Part shown: in pieces, positions 50,199 through 60,233 of the stretch
Layout: the number at the start of each line of letters is the position of its first letter
How positions within the stretch are numbered: position 1 is the first letter of the stretch
From: Methanomassiliicoccaceae archaeon
Lineage (GTDB): Archaea; Thermoplasmatota; Thermoplasmata; Methanomassiliicoccales; Methanomethylophilaceae
Direction of reading: 5' to 3'
DNA: 64,000 nucleotides
Assembly (NCBI GenBank): GCA_016284295.1
Contig: JAEEOP010000027.1
Span: forward strand, 1-64,000
Position numbers and translations under genes: made by a program
The notes under the pieces: generated by a model
Database searches by the model: none
Seen by the model: the letters and a program-made list of their open reading frames with translations, nothing else
What the model was told of the DNA's origin: nothing

Positions 50199-50216
50199 AT
50201 ATTCCTATAAGAATAT
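50199..50216. promoter_or_regulatory. Palindromic candidate operator between HTH-CBS regulator and metK
   Basis: ATATTC-CTATAA-GAATAT; TATA-like 'catatataaaca' at about 50229 for metK. Confidence 0.45.
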
Positions 50217-50260
50217 TATTCTAGATAACATATATAAACAAGGAATTATTGCGATATTAC

Positions 50261-51490
50261 ATGCCTAAGAAGTCCAAGAACATCTACGTAGAGGGACTCA
50301 ACGAGATCCCCACACCCATGAAGAAAGTCGAGATCGTCGAGAGGAAGGGAATCGGACACCCTGACTCCGTCGCGGACGCACTCGGTGAGGAAGTCTCCAA
50401 GGCCCTCTGTAAGATGTACATCAAAGAGGTCGGACACGTGCTGCACCACAACACTGACGAGACTCAGCTGGCAGCAGGAACCGCCAAGCCCGCATTCGGC
50501 GGCGGACACATCATCGACCCCGTCTACATGCTCCTTGTGGGACGCGCCACCACATACATCGACGGAAAGGACGCCAGGGACCTCCCCTGCAAGCCTGTCG
50601 CCCTCGCCGCCGCACGCAAGTACCTCAAGAAGACATTCCCCAACCTCGATGTCGACTCCGAGGTCATCCTCGATGCGAAGATCGGAATGGGATCCGACGA
50701 CCTGACCGGAGTCTACAAGACATCCGGAGTCCTGGCCAACGACACCTCCTTCGGAGTCGGATACGCACCCTACTCCGTCACGGACAGGCTCACACTCGAG
50801 ACCGAGCAGTACATCAACGGGGCCATGAAGAAGAAGCTCCCCGAGACCGGACAGGACGTCAAGGTCATGTGCTCCAGGATCGACAACACCGTCACCATGA
50901 CCATCGCATGCGCAATGGTCGACAAGTACCTCCCCGACGCGAACAGCTACCAGTCCGCCATCGAGCAGATGTACGACCTCGTCACCGACAACGCCATGAA
51001 GATCATCGGCGACGACGACGTCAAGTTCAAGCTCGACATCAACACCGGTGACAACTACAAGAAGGGCATCTACTACCTGACCTGTACCGGACTCTCCCAG
51101 GAGATGGGAGACGATGGATCCGTCGGAAGGGGTAACAGGTGCAACGGACTCATCACCCCCTACAGGCCCATGTCCATGGAGGCGACCTCCGGTAAGAACC
51201 CCATCACCCACATCGGAAAGATCTACAACGTCATGTCCAAGCTGATCGCTGAGGACGTCGCAAAGAAGGTCACCGACGAGGCGGAGATCAGGGTCAGGAT
51301 CCTCTCGCAGATCGGAAAGCCTGTCTCCCAGCCCCTGAACTGCTCCGTGCAGATCGTGCTCCCCGAGCCCGACAAGAACCCCAACCTCAAGAAGTGGTCC
51401 ACGGAGGCGGAGTCCATCGCATACGAGTGGCTCGACAACGTCGACAAGGTCTCCAACCTCATCATCAACGGAAAGGTCAGGACTTTCTGA
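50261..51490 (+). CDS. metK: Archaeal-type S-adenosylmethionine synthetase
   Basis: ERKGIGHPDSVADALGEEVSKAL, HHNTDETQLAAGTAKPAFGGGHIIDP. Confidence 0.97.
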   Translation: MPKKSKNIYVEGLNEIPTPMKKVEIVERKGIGHPDSVADALGEEVSKALCKMYIKEVGHVLHHNTDETQLAAGTAKPAFGGGHIIDPVYMLLVGRATTYIDGKDARDLPCKPVALAAARKYLKKTFPNLDVDSEVILDAKIGMGSDDLTGVYKTSGVLANDTSFGVGYAPYSVTDRLTLETEQYINGAMKKKLPETGQDVKVMCSRIDNTVTMTIACAMVDKYLPDANSYQSAIEQMYDLVTDNAMKIIGDDDVKFKLDINTGDNYKKGIYYLTCTGLSQEMGDDGSVGRGNRCNGLITPYRPMSMEATSGKNPITHIGKIYNVMSKLIAEDVAKKVTDEAEIRVRILSQIGKPVSQPLNCSVQIVLPEPDKNPNLKKWSTEAESIAYEWLDNVDKVSNLIINGKVRTF

Positions 51491-51520
51491 GCAGATACAT
51501 CCAACCTATTTATTGAAACA

Positions 51521-51540
51521 GGGCCAATGGCCCTTTTTTC
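51521..51540 (+). terminator. Terminator hairpin after metK
   Basis: GGGCCAATGGCCC + TTTTTT. Confidence 0.6.
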
Positions 51541-51588
51541 CCATTTTATTTATATATCCACAGACCCATCCAACTAACTGGTGGTAGT

Positions 51589-52173
51589 TTGAAGATTATC
51601 GATGCTCCTCAATTTGGTCCTATGTTCAGATTCAACGATGCCAACGTCTATTGGACCATGCACCTGCTCTCCAACGGAAAGCGTATCGGACGCAAGAGAC
51701 TCGCCGACGAGGTGGGGATCGGAGAGGGGAGCATGCGCAGGATACTGGACACCCTCCAGGAGTGGGAGTACATATCCATCAAGCAGACGGGCATCATGAT
51801 CACCAAGAACGGCCAGACATTCCTGGAGCAGATCCCCATCCAACCCGTGGACATCTACCTCGAAGGCTCCGTCATCGGAACCGAGCAACAGGGCGTGATA
51901 GTCAAGGGAGTCGCCAACAAGGTGAACAACGGTATGGAGCAGAGGGACGCCGGGATAAAGGTCGGAGCCGAAGGATGCACCACCATTGTGTTCAGGGACG
52001 GCAACCTCTGCATCCCTCCGGGATGGAACCTGGATGTGGAAAGGCCGGAGATCGCCAAGAAGATCCGCGACGAATACGGCATGAAGCCGGAGGATGCGCT
52101 GATCATCGGCGGTGGCACCACCAAGCAGTCCGCCATCATCGCCGCAGTTTCCGCTGCCCTTGAACTGTTCTGA
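51589..52173 (+). CDS. DUF4443-like winged-helix regulator
   Basis: Paralog of 18543..19526: RIGRKRLADEVGIGEGSMRRILDTLQEWEYISIKQTGIMITKNG. Confidence 0.75.
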   Translation: MKIIDAPQFGPMFRFNDANVYWTMHLLSNGKRIGRKRLADEVGIGEGSMRRILDTLQEWEYISIKQTGIMITKNGQTFLEQIPIQPVDIYLEGSVIGTEQQGVIVKGVANKVNNGMEQRDAGIKVGAEGCTTIVFRDGNLCIPPGWNLDVERPEIAKKIRDEYGMKPEDALIIGGGTTKQSAIIAAVSAALELF

Positions 52174-53237
52174 TGAAGCATCTTTTCAGCTACTCGGTCT
52201 ATCAGGATCTGAATGACATAGGCAAGGACCTCCAGGCGACGTTCTCCAGGATAGGGTGCAACGGTCTGGAGACCCTCACCTCACATGAGGCGATGGATCC
52301 CGTATACCACAGGTACACGGTATCCGTCCACCTCCCTTTCGCCACGGACTGGCTCGCTGCCTGGGAGGGCAGGGCGTACGAGATGTCCGAATACTATTCC
52401 AAATACTACATGTACGGCAGAGACAGGGACGAGGTCATAGCCACCATCAGGAACATGATCGAGATGGCCGCGCCCGCACATCCGGAGCACGGGGTGATCC
52501 ATGCCAGCAACGTGGACCTCACCGAGCTGAGGAAGAGGAGATACTCGCTGGATTCCAACAGGGTCCTGCGCACGTTCTGCGAAATGATGAATGCATCCGT
52601 AGCGGACTTCCCTGGCGGGGAGCCGCCGTTCAAGCTGGCATTCGAGAACCTCTGGTGGCCGGGACTAAGGCTGCAAAGCGATTCTGACTACAGGCTCCTG
52701 GAGAAGCATCTGGAGTTCGAGAACTGGGGCATATGCTTGGACACGGGGCATCTGATGAACACCCTGCCCGTGTACACAGAGCAAGACGGCATCGAAACCC
52801 TCCTTAAGATATTCGACGGCTATAGCCAGGACCTCATAGACGCCATAGGCGGAGTGCACTTCCACTACAGCGCCTCGGGACGCTACAGGGAGACGTTCGA
52901 GGAGGTCGTGCACACCGACGGACCGATAAACGAGTACATCGCCGGATCGTATCACCACATAAGCACGCTGGATCAGCATCTCCCGTTCAGCGACCCGCGC
53001 TGCAAGGAGCTGATCGACATCCTCCGGCCGGACCTGGTGATACACGAACTGCCCGGCCATGGCCACGATCCCCTTCTGGACTACGTCCAGCAGAGAAGCC
53101 TGCTGGACCGAGCCAGATACCGTCCGCTCAATCGAACCGATTCTAAACAACCCAGCATCCTCCCAATAAAGGTTTTATATATCATGCTTAATCGGGAATC
53201 CAGAGGAATTTCGAATGGCACGTTTCAAAGAGGCTGA
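52173..53237 (+). CDS. Xylose isomerase-like TIM barrel protein
   Basis: Start overlaps the previous stop; [32 protein letters not shown]. Confidence 0.65.
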   Translation: MKHLFSYSVYQDLNDIGKDLQATFSRIGCNGLETLTSHEAMDPVYHRYTVSVHLPFATDWLAAWEGRAYEMSEYYSKYYMYGRDRDEVIATIRNMIEMAAPAHPEHGVIHASNVDLTELRKRRYSLDSNRVLRTFCEMMNASVADFPGGEPPFKLAFENLWWPGLRLQSDSDYRLLEKHLEFENWGICLDTGHLMNTLPVYTEQDGIETLLKIFDGYSQDLIDAIGGVHFHYSASGRYRETFEEVVHTDGPINEYIAGSYHHISTLDQHLPFSDPRCKELIDILRPDLVIHELPGHGHDPLLDYVQQRSLLDRARYRPLNRTDSKQPSILPIKVLYIMLNRESRGISNGTFQRG

Positions 53238-53364
53238 GCACAGGCTCCTTGACAAGACTGTATGCATGAACTGCTACGCCACCAACCCTGTTAAGGCGTC
53301 CAAGTGCAGGAAGTGCGGATACAGCAACCTCAGGCCCAAAGCCAAAGAGAGCAGGAAACAGTGA
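53215..53364 (+). CDS. rpl40e: 50S ribosomal protein L40e
   Basis: [53 protein letters not shown]-like 'ggttttatatatc' lies inside the upstream ORF. Below the ORF-track cutoff. Confidence 0.95.
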   Translation: MARFKEAEHRLLDKTVCMNCYATNPVKASKCRKCGYSNLRPKAKESRKQ

Positions 53365-53503
53365 ATACTGTTCCATATTGATTTTTACGGCCTTATGGCC
53401 GGATCTTATCTCCATCAGCGAGAGCTATAGAGGAATCCGTCCGGCCAGGCCATCGTGAACGTCAAATACCTTTTACCGCGTACGTGGGACGGAGTTACGG
53501 ACG

Positions 53504-54466
53504 ATGAAAGTAGCTATCGTGGACGACAATATCGCCATCCAAGAGATCCTGAAGGACATCCTCATGGACAACGGCCACATCGTCAACATATCCGGTACGA
53601 TCGAGGAGGCCGTTCAGAACATCCCGCAGTTCAGGCCGGACGTCATCCTTCTGGACTCGGTCGTCAACGAGGAGGACGGTCTGCAGGTCCTGACCCGCAT
53701 CCACGAGGATGATCCCACAGTATGCCTCGACACCGTTCTGGTCAAAGGTCTCAACGAGGAGGCCCCTAAGGACAATATCCACATTCTCACGGTCGTCAAC
53801 AAGCCGTTCAAGACCGCCGACATCCCCAACGCATTGGGGATAGTTAGCGCCAGGAAGGAGAGCCTCAAGGCAGATGCGGAGAGGAAGACTTCACGCAACA
53901 CCGGATTCCTCGCCAAACTCAAGAGGAGCACCAAGGTCGAGAAGGAGCCTGAACCGCAGCACCTCACCGTGGACGACACGAGCATCGTGGCGCAGTACAT
54001 CGCATCCGATGCCCCGCTATACGGCAGATCGTACGTCTTCTTCGAGGACGAGCCGAACAAGATTTACGAGTTCGCCCGCATCTTCAATCCCGACGACTAC
54101 TCCATACTGATCATATCATCATACAACCCCAAGGTGGTGAAGCAGAGGTTCGGCAGCGACCTGGTGGACGTCACCACCCTGTCCTCCACAGGCAGGTCCA
54201 GATCCATGGACATCAACGCCCTGGGGACGCTCACGGTGTTCATTAACGACTACATCAGCGAGAACGACAAGCCCATCGTGCTGATCGATGACTGCAATGA
54301 TATAGTCGATAGCAATGACCTCAACCAGGCACTGGTCTTCCTCCACCAGCTGGTCGACAGGAAACCAGGGGAGAAACTGGTCACATTCGCGGTGTCGATA
54401 TCCAAGGACGGTAAGAACACCAAGGACATCAATATCCTGCTCGGGGATTTTTCCGAGTACAACTGA
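53504..54466 (+). CDS. Response-regulator receiver-like domain fused to DUF835
   Basis: MKVAIVDDNIAIQEILKDILMDNGHIV...DVILLDSVVNEEDGLQVL; C-terminal DUF835-like region. Confidence 0.8.
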   Translation: MKVAIVDDNIAIQEILKDILMDNGHIVNISGTIEEAVQNIPQFRPDVILLDSVVNEEDGLQVLTRIHEDDPTVCLDTVLVKGLNEEAPKDNIHILTVVNKPFKTADIPNALGIVSARKESLKADAERKTSRNTGFLAKLKRSTKVEKEPEPQHLTVDDTSIVAQYIASDAPLYGRSYVFFEDEPNKIYEFARIFNPDDYSILIISSYNPKVVKQRFGSDLVDVTTLSSTGRSRSMDINALGTLTVFINDYISENDKPIVLIDDCNDIVDSNDLNQALVFLHQLVDRKPGEKLVTFAVSISKDGKNTKDINILLGDFSEYN

Positions 54467-54476
54467 AGGAGATAAA

Positions 54477-55742
54477 ATGCAGATCGAGAAGGTTTGGGCA
54501 AGGGAGGTCCTGGATTCCAGAGGCAACCCCACCGTAGAGGCAGAGATCACCGTCGGCGGACACAGGATTACCGCCATCGCGCCGTCCGGCGCATCCACGG
54601 GTTCATGGGAGGCCCACGAGCTCCGCGACGGAGGCGACAGATACGGCGGGAAGGGCGTACTGAAGGCCGTCGAGAACGTCCGCGGCCCCATCGCCAAGAG
54701 GATCACGGGCATGGATCCCACCGACCAGGCCGGCATCGACAGGGCCATGATCGAGCTGGACGGGACGGAGAACAAGACCTCTCTCGGAGGCAATGCCACC
54801 GTGGCCGTGTCCCTTGCAGTCGCCAGGGCCGGGGCCATGTGCAACAACGTCCCCGTCTACCAGCACATCGGCGGAGACCACGTCACCCTGCCCGTTCCCA
54901 TGCTGAACATCATCAACGGCGGAAAGCACGCCGGAGGCAACCTGAAGATCCAGGAATGCATGATCATCCCGGCTGGCGCGAAGACCTTCTCCGACTGCCT
55001 CAGGATGTCCACAGAGGTCTACATGCACCTCAAATCCATCCTCAAGTCCAAGTACGGCGTAGGGGCCATCAACATCGGCGACGAGGGAGGATTCGCTCCC
55101 CCGCTCGACACCGTTGATGAGGCGCTCTCCACTATAGTCGCAGCCATCTCCGATGCGGGATATGCGCCCGGCAAGGACGTGTTCCTCGCCATCGACGCCG
55201 CATCCTCGGAGTTCTTCTCCAACGGAGTATACGAGGTCGACGGCATGAAGCTCAGCGCAGGCGAGCTCGCGGACCACTACGTCCAGCTCACCAAGGACCA
55301 CCCCCTCATCAGCATCGAGGACCCCTTCTTCGAGGACGACTTCGAGACCACCGCCGAGCTCACCAAGAAGATCGGCAGCCATGTGCAGATCGTCGGGGAC
55401 GACCTGTTCGTCACCAACTCCAAGCGTCTCGCTAGGGGGATCGACGCGGGTGCCGCAAACGCCCTCCTGCTCAAGGTCAACCAGATCGGTACAGTCACTG
55501 AATCCGGCGAGGCCGCACAGATGAGCTTCGACCACGGATACAACGTCGTGGTCTCCCACAGGTCCGGAGAGTCCGAGGACACCACGATCGCGGACCTCTC
55601 CGTCGGATGGGGATCCGGCGAGATCAAGACCGGTGCGCCTGCCAGGGGAGAGAGGACTGCCAAGTACAACCGCCTCCTCAGAATCGAGGAGGAGCTGGGA
55701 TCCAAGGCCGTGTTCCCCGGCATCAAGAAATTCCACATCTGA
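54477..55742 (+). CDS. eno: Enolase
   Basis: AREVLDSRGNPTVEAEI, GDDLFVTNSKRLARGI, VVSHRSGESEDTTIADL. Confidence 0.98.
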   Translation: MQIEKVWAREVLDSRGNPTVEAEITVGGHRITAIAPSGASTGSWEAHELRDGGDRYGGKGVLKAVENVRGPIAKRITGMDPTDQAGIDRAMIELDGTENKTSLGGNATVAVSLAVARAGAMCNNVPVYQHIGGDHVTLPVPMLNIINGGKHAGGNLKIQECMIIPAGAKTFSDCLRMSTEVYMHLKSILKSKYGVGAINIGDEGGFAPPLDTVDEALSTIVAAISDAGYAPGKDVFLAIDAASSEFFSNGVYEVDGMKLSAGELADHYVQLTKDHPLISIEDPFFEDDFETTAELTKKIGSHVQIVGDDLFVTNSKRLARGIDAGAANALLLKVNQIGTVTESGEAAQMSFDHGYNVVVSHRSGESEDTTIADLSVGWGSGEIKTGAPARGERTAKYNRLLRIEEELGSKAVFPGIKKFHI

Positions 55743-55745
55743 GGC

Positions 55746-57191
55746 ATGATGATGGAATACGACAGGAACATCCCCCTGCTGTGCGATTACTACGAGTACA
55801 CGATGGCCAACGGCTACGTGGAGAACGGTCTGCAGGACCGCATGGTGTACTTCGACATCTACTTCAGGAACGTGCCCGACCGCGGGGGATTCGTCATATT
55901 CGCAGGATTGGAGCAGCTGGTGGACTACATCACCAACCTCCGCTTCAGCGACAGCGACATAGAGTTCCTTCGTTCCAAGAACACATTCAGCGAGGGGTTC
56001 CTCGAGTATCTGAGGGACTTCCGTTTCACCGGGGATGTCTGGGCGATTCCAGAAGGCACCCCTGCATTCCCCGGAGAACCCCTCGTCACGATCAGGGCGC
56101 CCATAGCGCAGGCGCAGATCCTGGAGACCTTCGCTCTCCTGACTGTGAACCACCAGACGCTCATCGCAACCAAGGCCAACCGTATCGTGCGGGCCGCCCG
56201 CGGAAGGACCGTTCTGGAGTTCGGCTCCAGGAGAGCCCAGGGAACGGATGCAGCCATATTGGGTGCGAGAGCAGCGTACATCGCCGGATGCGGCGGTACC
56301 GCATGCACGGTCAGCGACAAGTGGTACGGCGTACCCGCTAGCGGCACCATGGCCCACTCGTGGGTGATGATGTTCGATTCGGAGCTCGAGGCCTTCAAAG
56401 CGTTCTGCGGGCTCTACCCGGACAATGCTACGCTCCTTGTGGATACATATGATACCCTCAACAGCGGCATCCCCAACGCCATCCGCGCATTCAAGGAGGT
56501 CCTGGTCCCTAAAGGGATTAACAAGTTCGCCATCCGCCTGGATTCAGGCGACTTCGCCTTCCTGACCAAGCAGGCCAGGAAAATGCTCGATGAAGCAGGA
56601 CTCACGGATTGCAAGATCGTCGTCTCCAACGCGTTGGACGAGCTGCTCATCAAGGATCTTCTCGACCAAGGCGCGATCATCGATGCTTTCGGCGTGGGGG
56701 ACAATCTCATCACATCCCACAGCGACCCCGTGCTCAACGGAGTGTTCAAGCTGGTGGCGATGGAGGTGGACGGCAAGATCGTCCCAAAGATCAAGATCTC
56801 CGAGAACGTCGAAAAGATCACCACTCCGCACTTCAAGAAGATCTACAGAGTCTACGACAGCTCCGGAATGGCCATAGCGGACCAGATATGCCTGCACGAC
56901 GAAACGATAGACACATCGGCCCCTCTCGAACTGTTCGATCCCAAGGCCACATGGAAGAGGAAGACCCTTACGGAATACTCCGTCAAGGAGCTCATGGTCA
57001 AGGTCATCGAGAACGGAGAATTGGTGTACGACCTTCCTTCGCTCGAGGACATCAGGGAGCACTGCAGGGAGGAGCTCGATACCCTGTGGGAAGAGGTGAA
57101 GCGTTTCGCCAATCCCCACCAGTACTATGTCGATCTATCGCAGCAGCTGTGGGATTGCAAGGCGAAGATGATTCACAATCCTAGACCTTGA
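55746..57191 (+). CDS. pncB: Nicotinate phosphoribosyltransferase family
   Basis: LLCDYYEYTMANGYVENG, EFGSRRAQGTDAAILGARAAYIAG, FAIRLDSGDFAFL. Confidence 0.9.
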   Translation: MMMEYDRNIPLLCDYYEYTMANGYVENGLQDRMVYFDIYFRNVPDRGGFVIFAGLEQLVDYITNLRFSDSDIEFLRSKNTFSEGFLEYLRDFRFTGDVWAIPEGTPAFPGEPLVTIRAPIAQAQILETFALLTVNHQTLIATKANRIVRAARGRTVLEFGSRRAQGTDAAILGARAAYIAGCGGTACTVSDKWYGVPASGTMAHSWVMMFDSELEAFKAFCGLYPDNATLLVDTYDTLNSGIPNAIRAFKEVLVPKGINKFAIRLDSGDFAFLTKQARKMLDEAGLTDCKIVVSNALDELLIKDLLDQGAIIDAFGVGDNLITSHSDPVLNGVFKLVAMEVDGKIVPKIKISENVEKITTPHFKKIYRVYDSSGMAIADQICLHDETIDTSAPLELFDPKATWKRKTLTEYSVKELMVKVIENGELVYDLPSLEDIREHCREELDTLWEEVKRFANPHQYYVDLSQQLWDCKAKMIHNPRP

Positions 57192-57380
57192 CGGGATTCG
57201 TGGCGACACTTAGAAAATCGTACTAACACAATGGTTTTATACACTGTTCATTGTTAATTTTTCTAAATTTTATGTATATAAACCTACCTGTTATGAATGA
57301 ATGAAAATCGACCGGAAAAATAGACCGGAAAAAGTCACTCTAAGATTGTTAGCCTAAGGGTTTATATCAGGAATTTACTT

Positions 57381-57450
57381 AGTCCCCCTTGCGAGGATTT
57401 GCGTATCGGTCGGCATCGTTTGACCATGAATCTTCGCAGGTCGGGGGACT
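57381..57450 (+). promoter_or_regulatory. 5' leader hairpin candidate riboregulator
   Basis: AGTCCCCC (57381-57388)/GGGGGACT (57443-57450) plus TGCGAGGATT (57390-57399)/AATCTTCGCA (57429-57438); TATA-like 'gtttatatc' about 25 nt upstream. Confidence 0.5.
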
Positions 57451-57456
57451 GCAATA

Positions 57457-57723
57457 GTGATTGAAAAAGAACCGTCATATAGCGGTAGCTATGTGACACA
57501 CACAGCATCCAGCAGATGTCTGGACATGTTCACGGAGGAAAACGGGATGAACGTGTACTGCACCTGCGGACGTATCGTCAATTTGGACAGATACGAGATG
57601 CAGCTCAAGATCTCTCTTGGGAAAGAACTTCAATGCACCGTCTGCAGGAACAAGAGGATCTCCCAGGAGATCGACTTTATGAACGATCTTTATAACGGCC
57701 TCATCGATGAGGAATCGTACTGA
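57457..57723 (+). CDS. Small zinc-ribbon-like protein, 88 aa (GTG start)
   Basis: YCTCGRIVNLDRYEMQLKISLGKELQCTVCRNKRI: CxC...CxxC knuckles. Confidence 0.65.
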   Translation: MIEKEPSYSGSYVTHTASSRCLDMFTEENGMNVYCTCGRIVNLDRYEMQLKISLGKELQCTVCRNKRISQEIDFMNDLYNGLIDEESY

Positions 57724-57840
57724 TTTTAAGAAAGTTAGATAGTAACACATTCTTAATTATTAGTGTTACTTTATAAACGCGGGATGAATCGTATTTATTT
57801 GGGTCGGAACCATTAAAAATGGGAACCGCCCCGACCGGAA

Positions 57841-60138
57841 TCATTCGGTCGGAGCTGCCTTTTTCTTGGCGGCTGTCTTCGGAGCGTGGGATGCCTTCTT
57901 CTTTCCGGGACAGTCCGGGTTGATGCACTCCTCCAACGTTCCGAGGTTCACCATCGGTGCACCGCACATCGCACAGGCCTTCCCTGCGGGCGTTATAAGA
58001 CCCCTAGGCCTGAGAGGATAGGTCTGGGTGCAGTTGGGCCATGAGGAGCATCCTGCGAACCTCCTGCCGGCCTTGGAATACATGATCCTGATGTGCCCGT
58101 TCTTGCATGTGGGGCAGAGGCCGAGATCGGTCTTGGATACATTGCTGGTGCACTTGGGATCGATGCACTGTATGGAGGGCGGGTTGCCCTTCCTGATGAT
58201 CTTGAGCTGAGGGAGACCGCACACCTCGCATTTGGTGTCGGTCGTCTGTATTAGGGCCCCTCTGGGCAGCGGATAGGCACGCTTGCAGTCCGGGTATCCG
58301 TCGCATCCGATGAAGTTGCCGTTCTTGGACCTCTTGACCGACATGTTGTTGCCGCATGACGGGCAGATACCTATATGCTGCTGAGAGTGCAGCGCATCCT
58401 TGATCTCCTTGCCTATGGCCTCCGATGCCTCGGTGATCTTCACCGCGACGTCGTGGAGCATGTCCTGAGATTCCTTCACGACGGAATCCAGCGTGCGCTC
58501 GCCCTCGGATATGCTGAGCATGTCCGACTCCAGCTTAGCTGTCATGTTGGGCTCCGTGATGCCTCCCCCGTGCTTCTCCAGGGACCTCGTGAGAGCGATA
58601 CCGCTGGGCGTAGGGATCATGTAGTTGCCCTGGACGTAGTTCCTGGAGAACAGCTTGCCTATGATGTCGTGCCTCGTACTCTTGGTACCGAGCTGCAGAC
58701 GGTCCATCTCCTGGATCAGGGATCCCTGGTTGTACCTGTAGGGCGGCTTGGTCTCCGATTCCACCAAGCTCAGCGACCTGATGTCGACCTCCTCCCCCAC
58801 TTTGAGGAGAGGGAGCTTGTTGTCGTTGCTGGGGAGGTACTTCTTGTAGTACTTCTTCCAGCCCGGCTCCTTGAGCACGTAGCCGTCGGAGAGGAACTTC
58901 TCTCCCGACACCTCGATGACGCATTTGGTGACCTCGGCCTTGGCGTTGGTCGCGACGGTGGCGAGGAACCTCCTGACGATGAGCTCGTACAGCTTCCACT
59001 TGTCGCCCTTCATCTTGTCGGATGTGGCGCCTGCTGTGGGGTATATGGGAGGATGGTCCGTTGTGCTCCTCTTTCCCTTGGAAGGATAGATCTTCTCCTG
59101 GGCGAGGACCTCGGAAGCCTCGTTCTTGAAATCTGAATCCTTGAGCTTCTCAAGAACCGACCTGAGGTTTAGGCTCTTGGGATACTCGGTGTTCTCCGTA
59201 CGGGGATACGATATGTATCCCCCGGTGTAGAGATCCTCGGCAAGCTTCATGGCCGTTGTCGGAGGTATGCCTATCTTGTTGGCCTCGACCTGCATCATCG
59301 TCGTGTCGAAAGGTGCGGGCCTGTACTCCTCCTTGATCTCCGAATCATAGCTGACGACCGTTCCCGAGGTCTGCCCGCTGATGGTCTGGAGGATGGCCTC
59401 CGCCTCCTCCTTCTTCCAGAACGGGTTGTTCTCGTGGTCGCCCTTGAATGCCAATATGCCGAACTTCCCCACGATGTTCCAATAAGGGACAGGGACGAAG
59501 TTCTCGATCTCCTCATGCCTGTCCACGAGGAGCTTCAGCGTAGGGCTCTGGACCCTTCCGACGGACATGAAGTTGTTGCCTACCTGTCCGGATGAGAGCG
59601 ATATCAATCTGGTGAGGACGGCCCCCCATGACAGATCGACGATCTGCCTGGCCTCTGCGGCATCGGCGAGCCTCTCGTCGGGTTCGGTGAGGTTCCTGAA
59701 CGCGTTCTCGACCTCCCCTTTGGTCAGGGCGCTGAACTTGGCCCTCTTGACCTTGCTCATGTCCACATCGATGGACTTCACGGTCTCCATACCGATGAGC
59801 TCTCCTTCCCTGTCGTAGTCGGTCGCGATTATGATCTCGTCGGATTCCGCCGCGATGCTCTTGATGGAGTTCAGGATGGACTTGACGCGGACCGTCTTGA
59901 CCTGAGGCGCATAGACGAGGTCCTCAGGCGCGATGGCGCTCCAATCGTTGTACTCCTTGGGATAATCGAGCTCGATGATGTGTCCCCTGAGGCTGACAAC
60001 ACTGTAATCGTCCCCGCCCGAACTGAAGGAGATGACGGTCACACCGCCCGTGGTGGTTGACTGCGATTTCCCGTCCGATAGAATGGTGGAGATCCTTCTG
60101 GCCGCGTTTGCCTTCTCAGTGATTATCAGTTTCCTCAT
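57841..60138 (-). CDS. topA: DNA topoisomerase I (type IA)
   Basis: MRKLIITEKANAARRIS, IIIATDYDREGELIGMET, YISYPRTENTEY, C-terminal zinc fingers; start at 60138. Confidence 0.97.
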   Translation of the reverse strand: MRKLIITEKANAARRISTILSDGKSQSTTTGGVTVISFSSGGDDYSVVSLRGHIIELDYPKEYNDWSAIAPEDLVYAPQVKTVRVKSILNSIKSIAAESDEIIIATDYDREGELIGMETVKSIDVDMSKVKRAKFSALTKGEVENAFRNLTEPDERLADAAEARQIVDLSWGAVLTRLISLSSGQVGNNFMSVGRVQSPTLKLLVDRHEEIENFVPVPYWNIVGKFGILAFKGDHENNPFWKKEEAEAILQTISGQTSGTVVSYDSEIKEEYRPAPFDTTMMQVEANKIGIPPTTAMKLAEDLYTGGYISYPRTENTEYPKSLNLRSVLEKLKDSDFKNEASEVLAQEKIYPSKGKRSTTDHPPIYPTAGATSDKMKGDKWKLYELIVRRFLATVATNAKAEVTKCVIEVSGEKFLSDGYVLKEPGWKKYYKKYLPSNDNKLPLLKVGEEVDIRSLSLVESETKPPYRYNQGSLIQEMDRLQLGTKSTRHDIIGKLFSRNYVQGNYMIPTPSGIALTRSLEKHGGGITEPNMTAKLESDMLSISEGERTLDSVVKESQDMLHDVAVKITEASEAIGKEIKDALHSQQHIGICPSCGNNMSVKRSKNGNFIGCDGYPDCKRAYPLPRGALIQTTDTKCEVCGLPQLKIIRKGNPPSIQCIDPKCTSNVSKTDLGLCPTCKNGHIRIMYSKAGRRFAGCSSWPNCTQTYPLRPRGLITPAGKACAMCGAPMVNLGTLEECINPDCPGKKKASHAPKTAAKKKAAPTE

Positions 60139-60233
60139 TGCCTGACAGAAACTGGCCCGAGGATATTTATGATTTATTGCAACCCGCAACTGCGGTCCCG
60201 CGCTGGACCTTGGCGGGGCTAGAAAGCGTAGGA

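Noticed and set aside
54603-56357. 584-aa minus-strand ORF across eno and pncB
   Set aside because: Antisense to two well-supported genes and low complexity.
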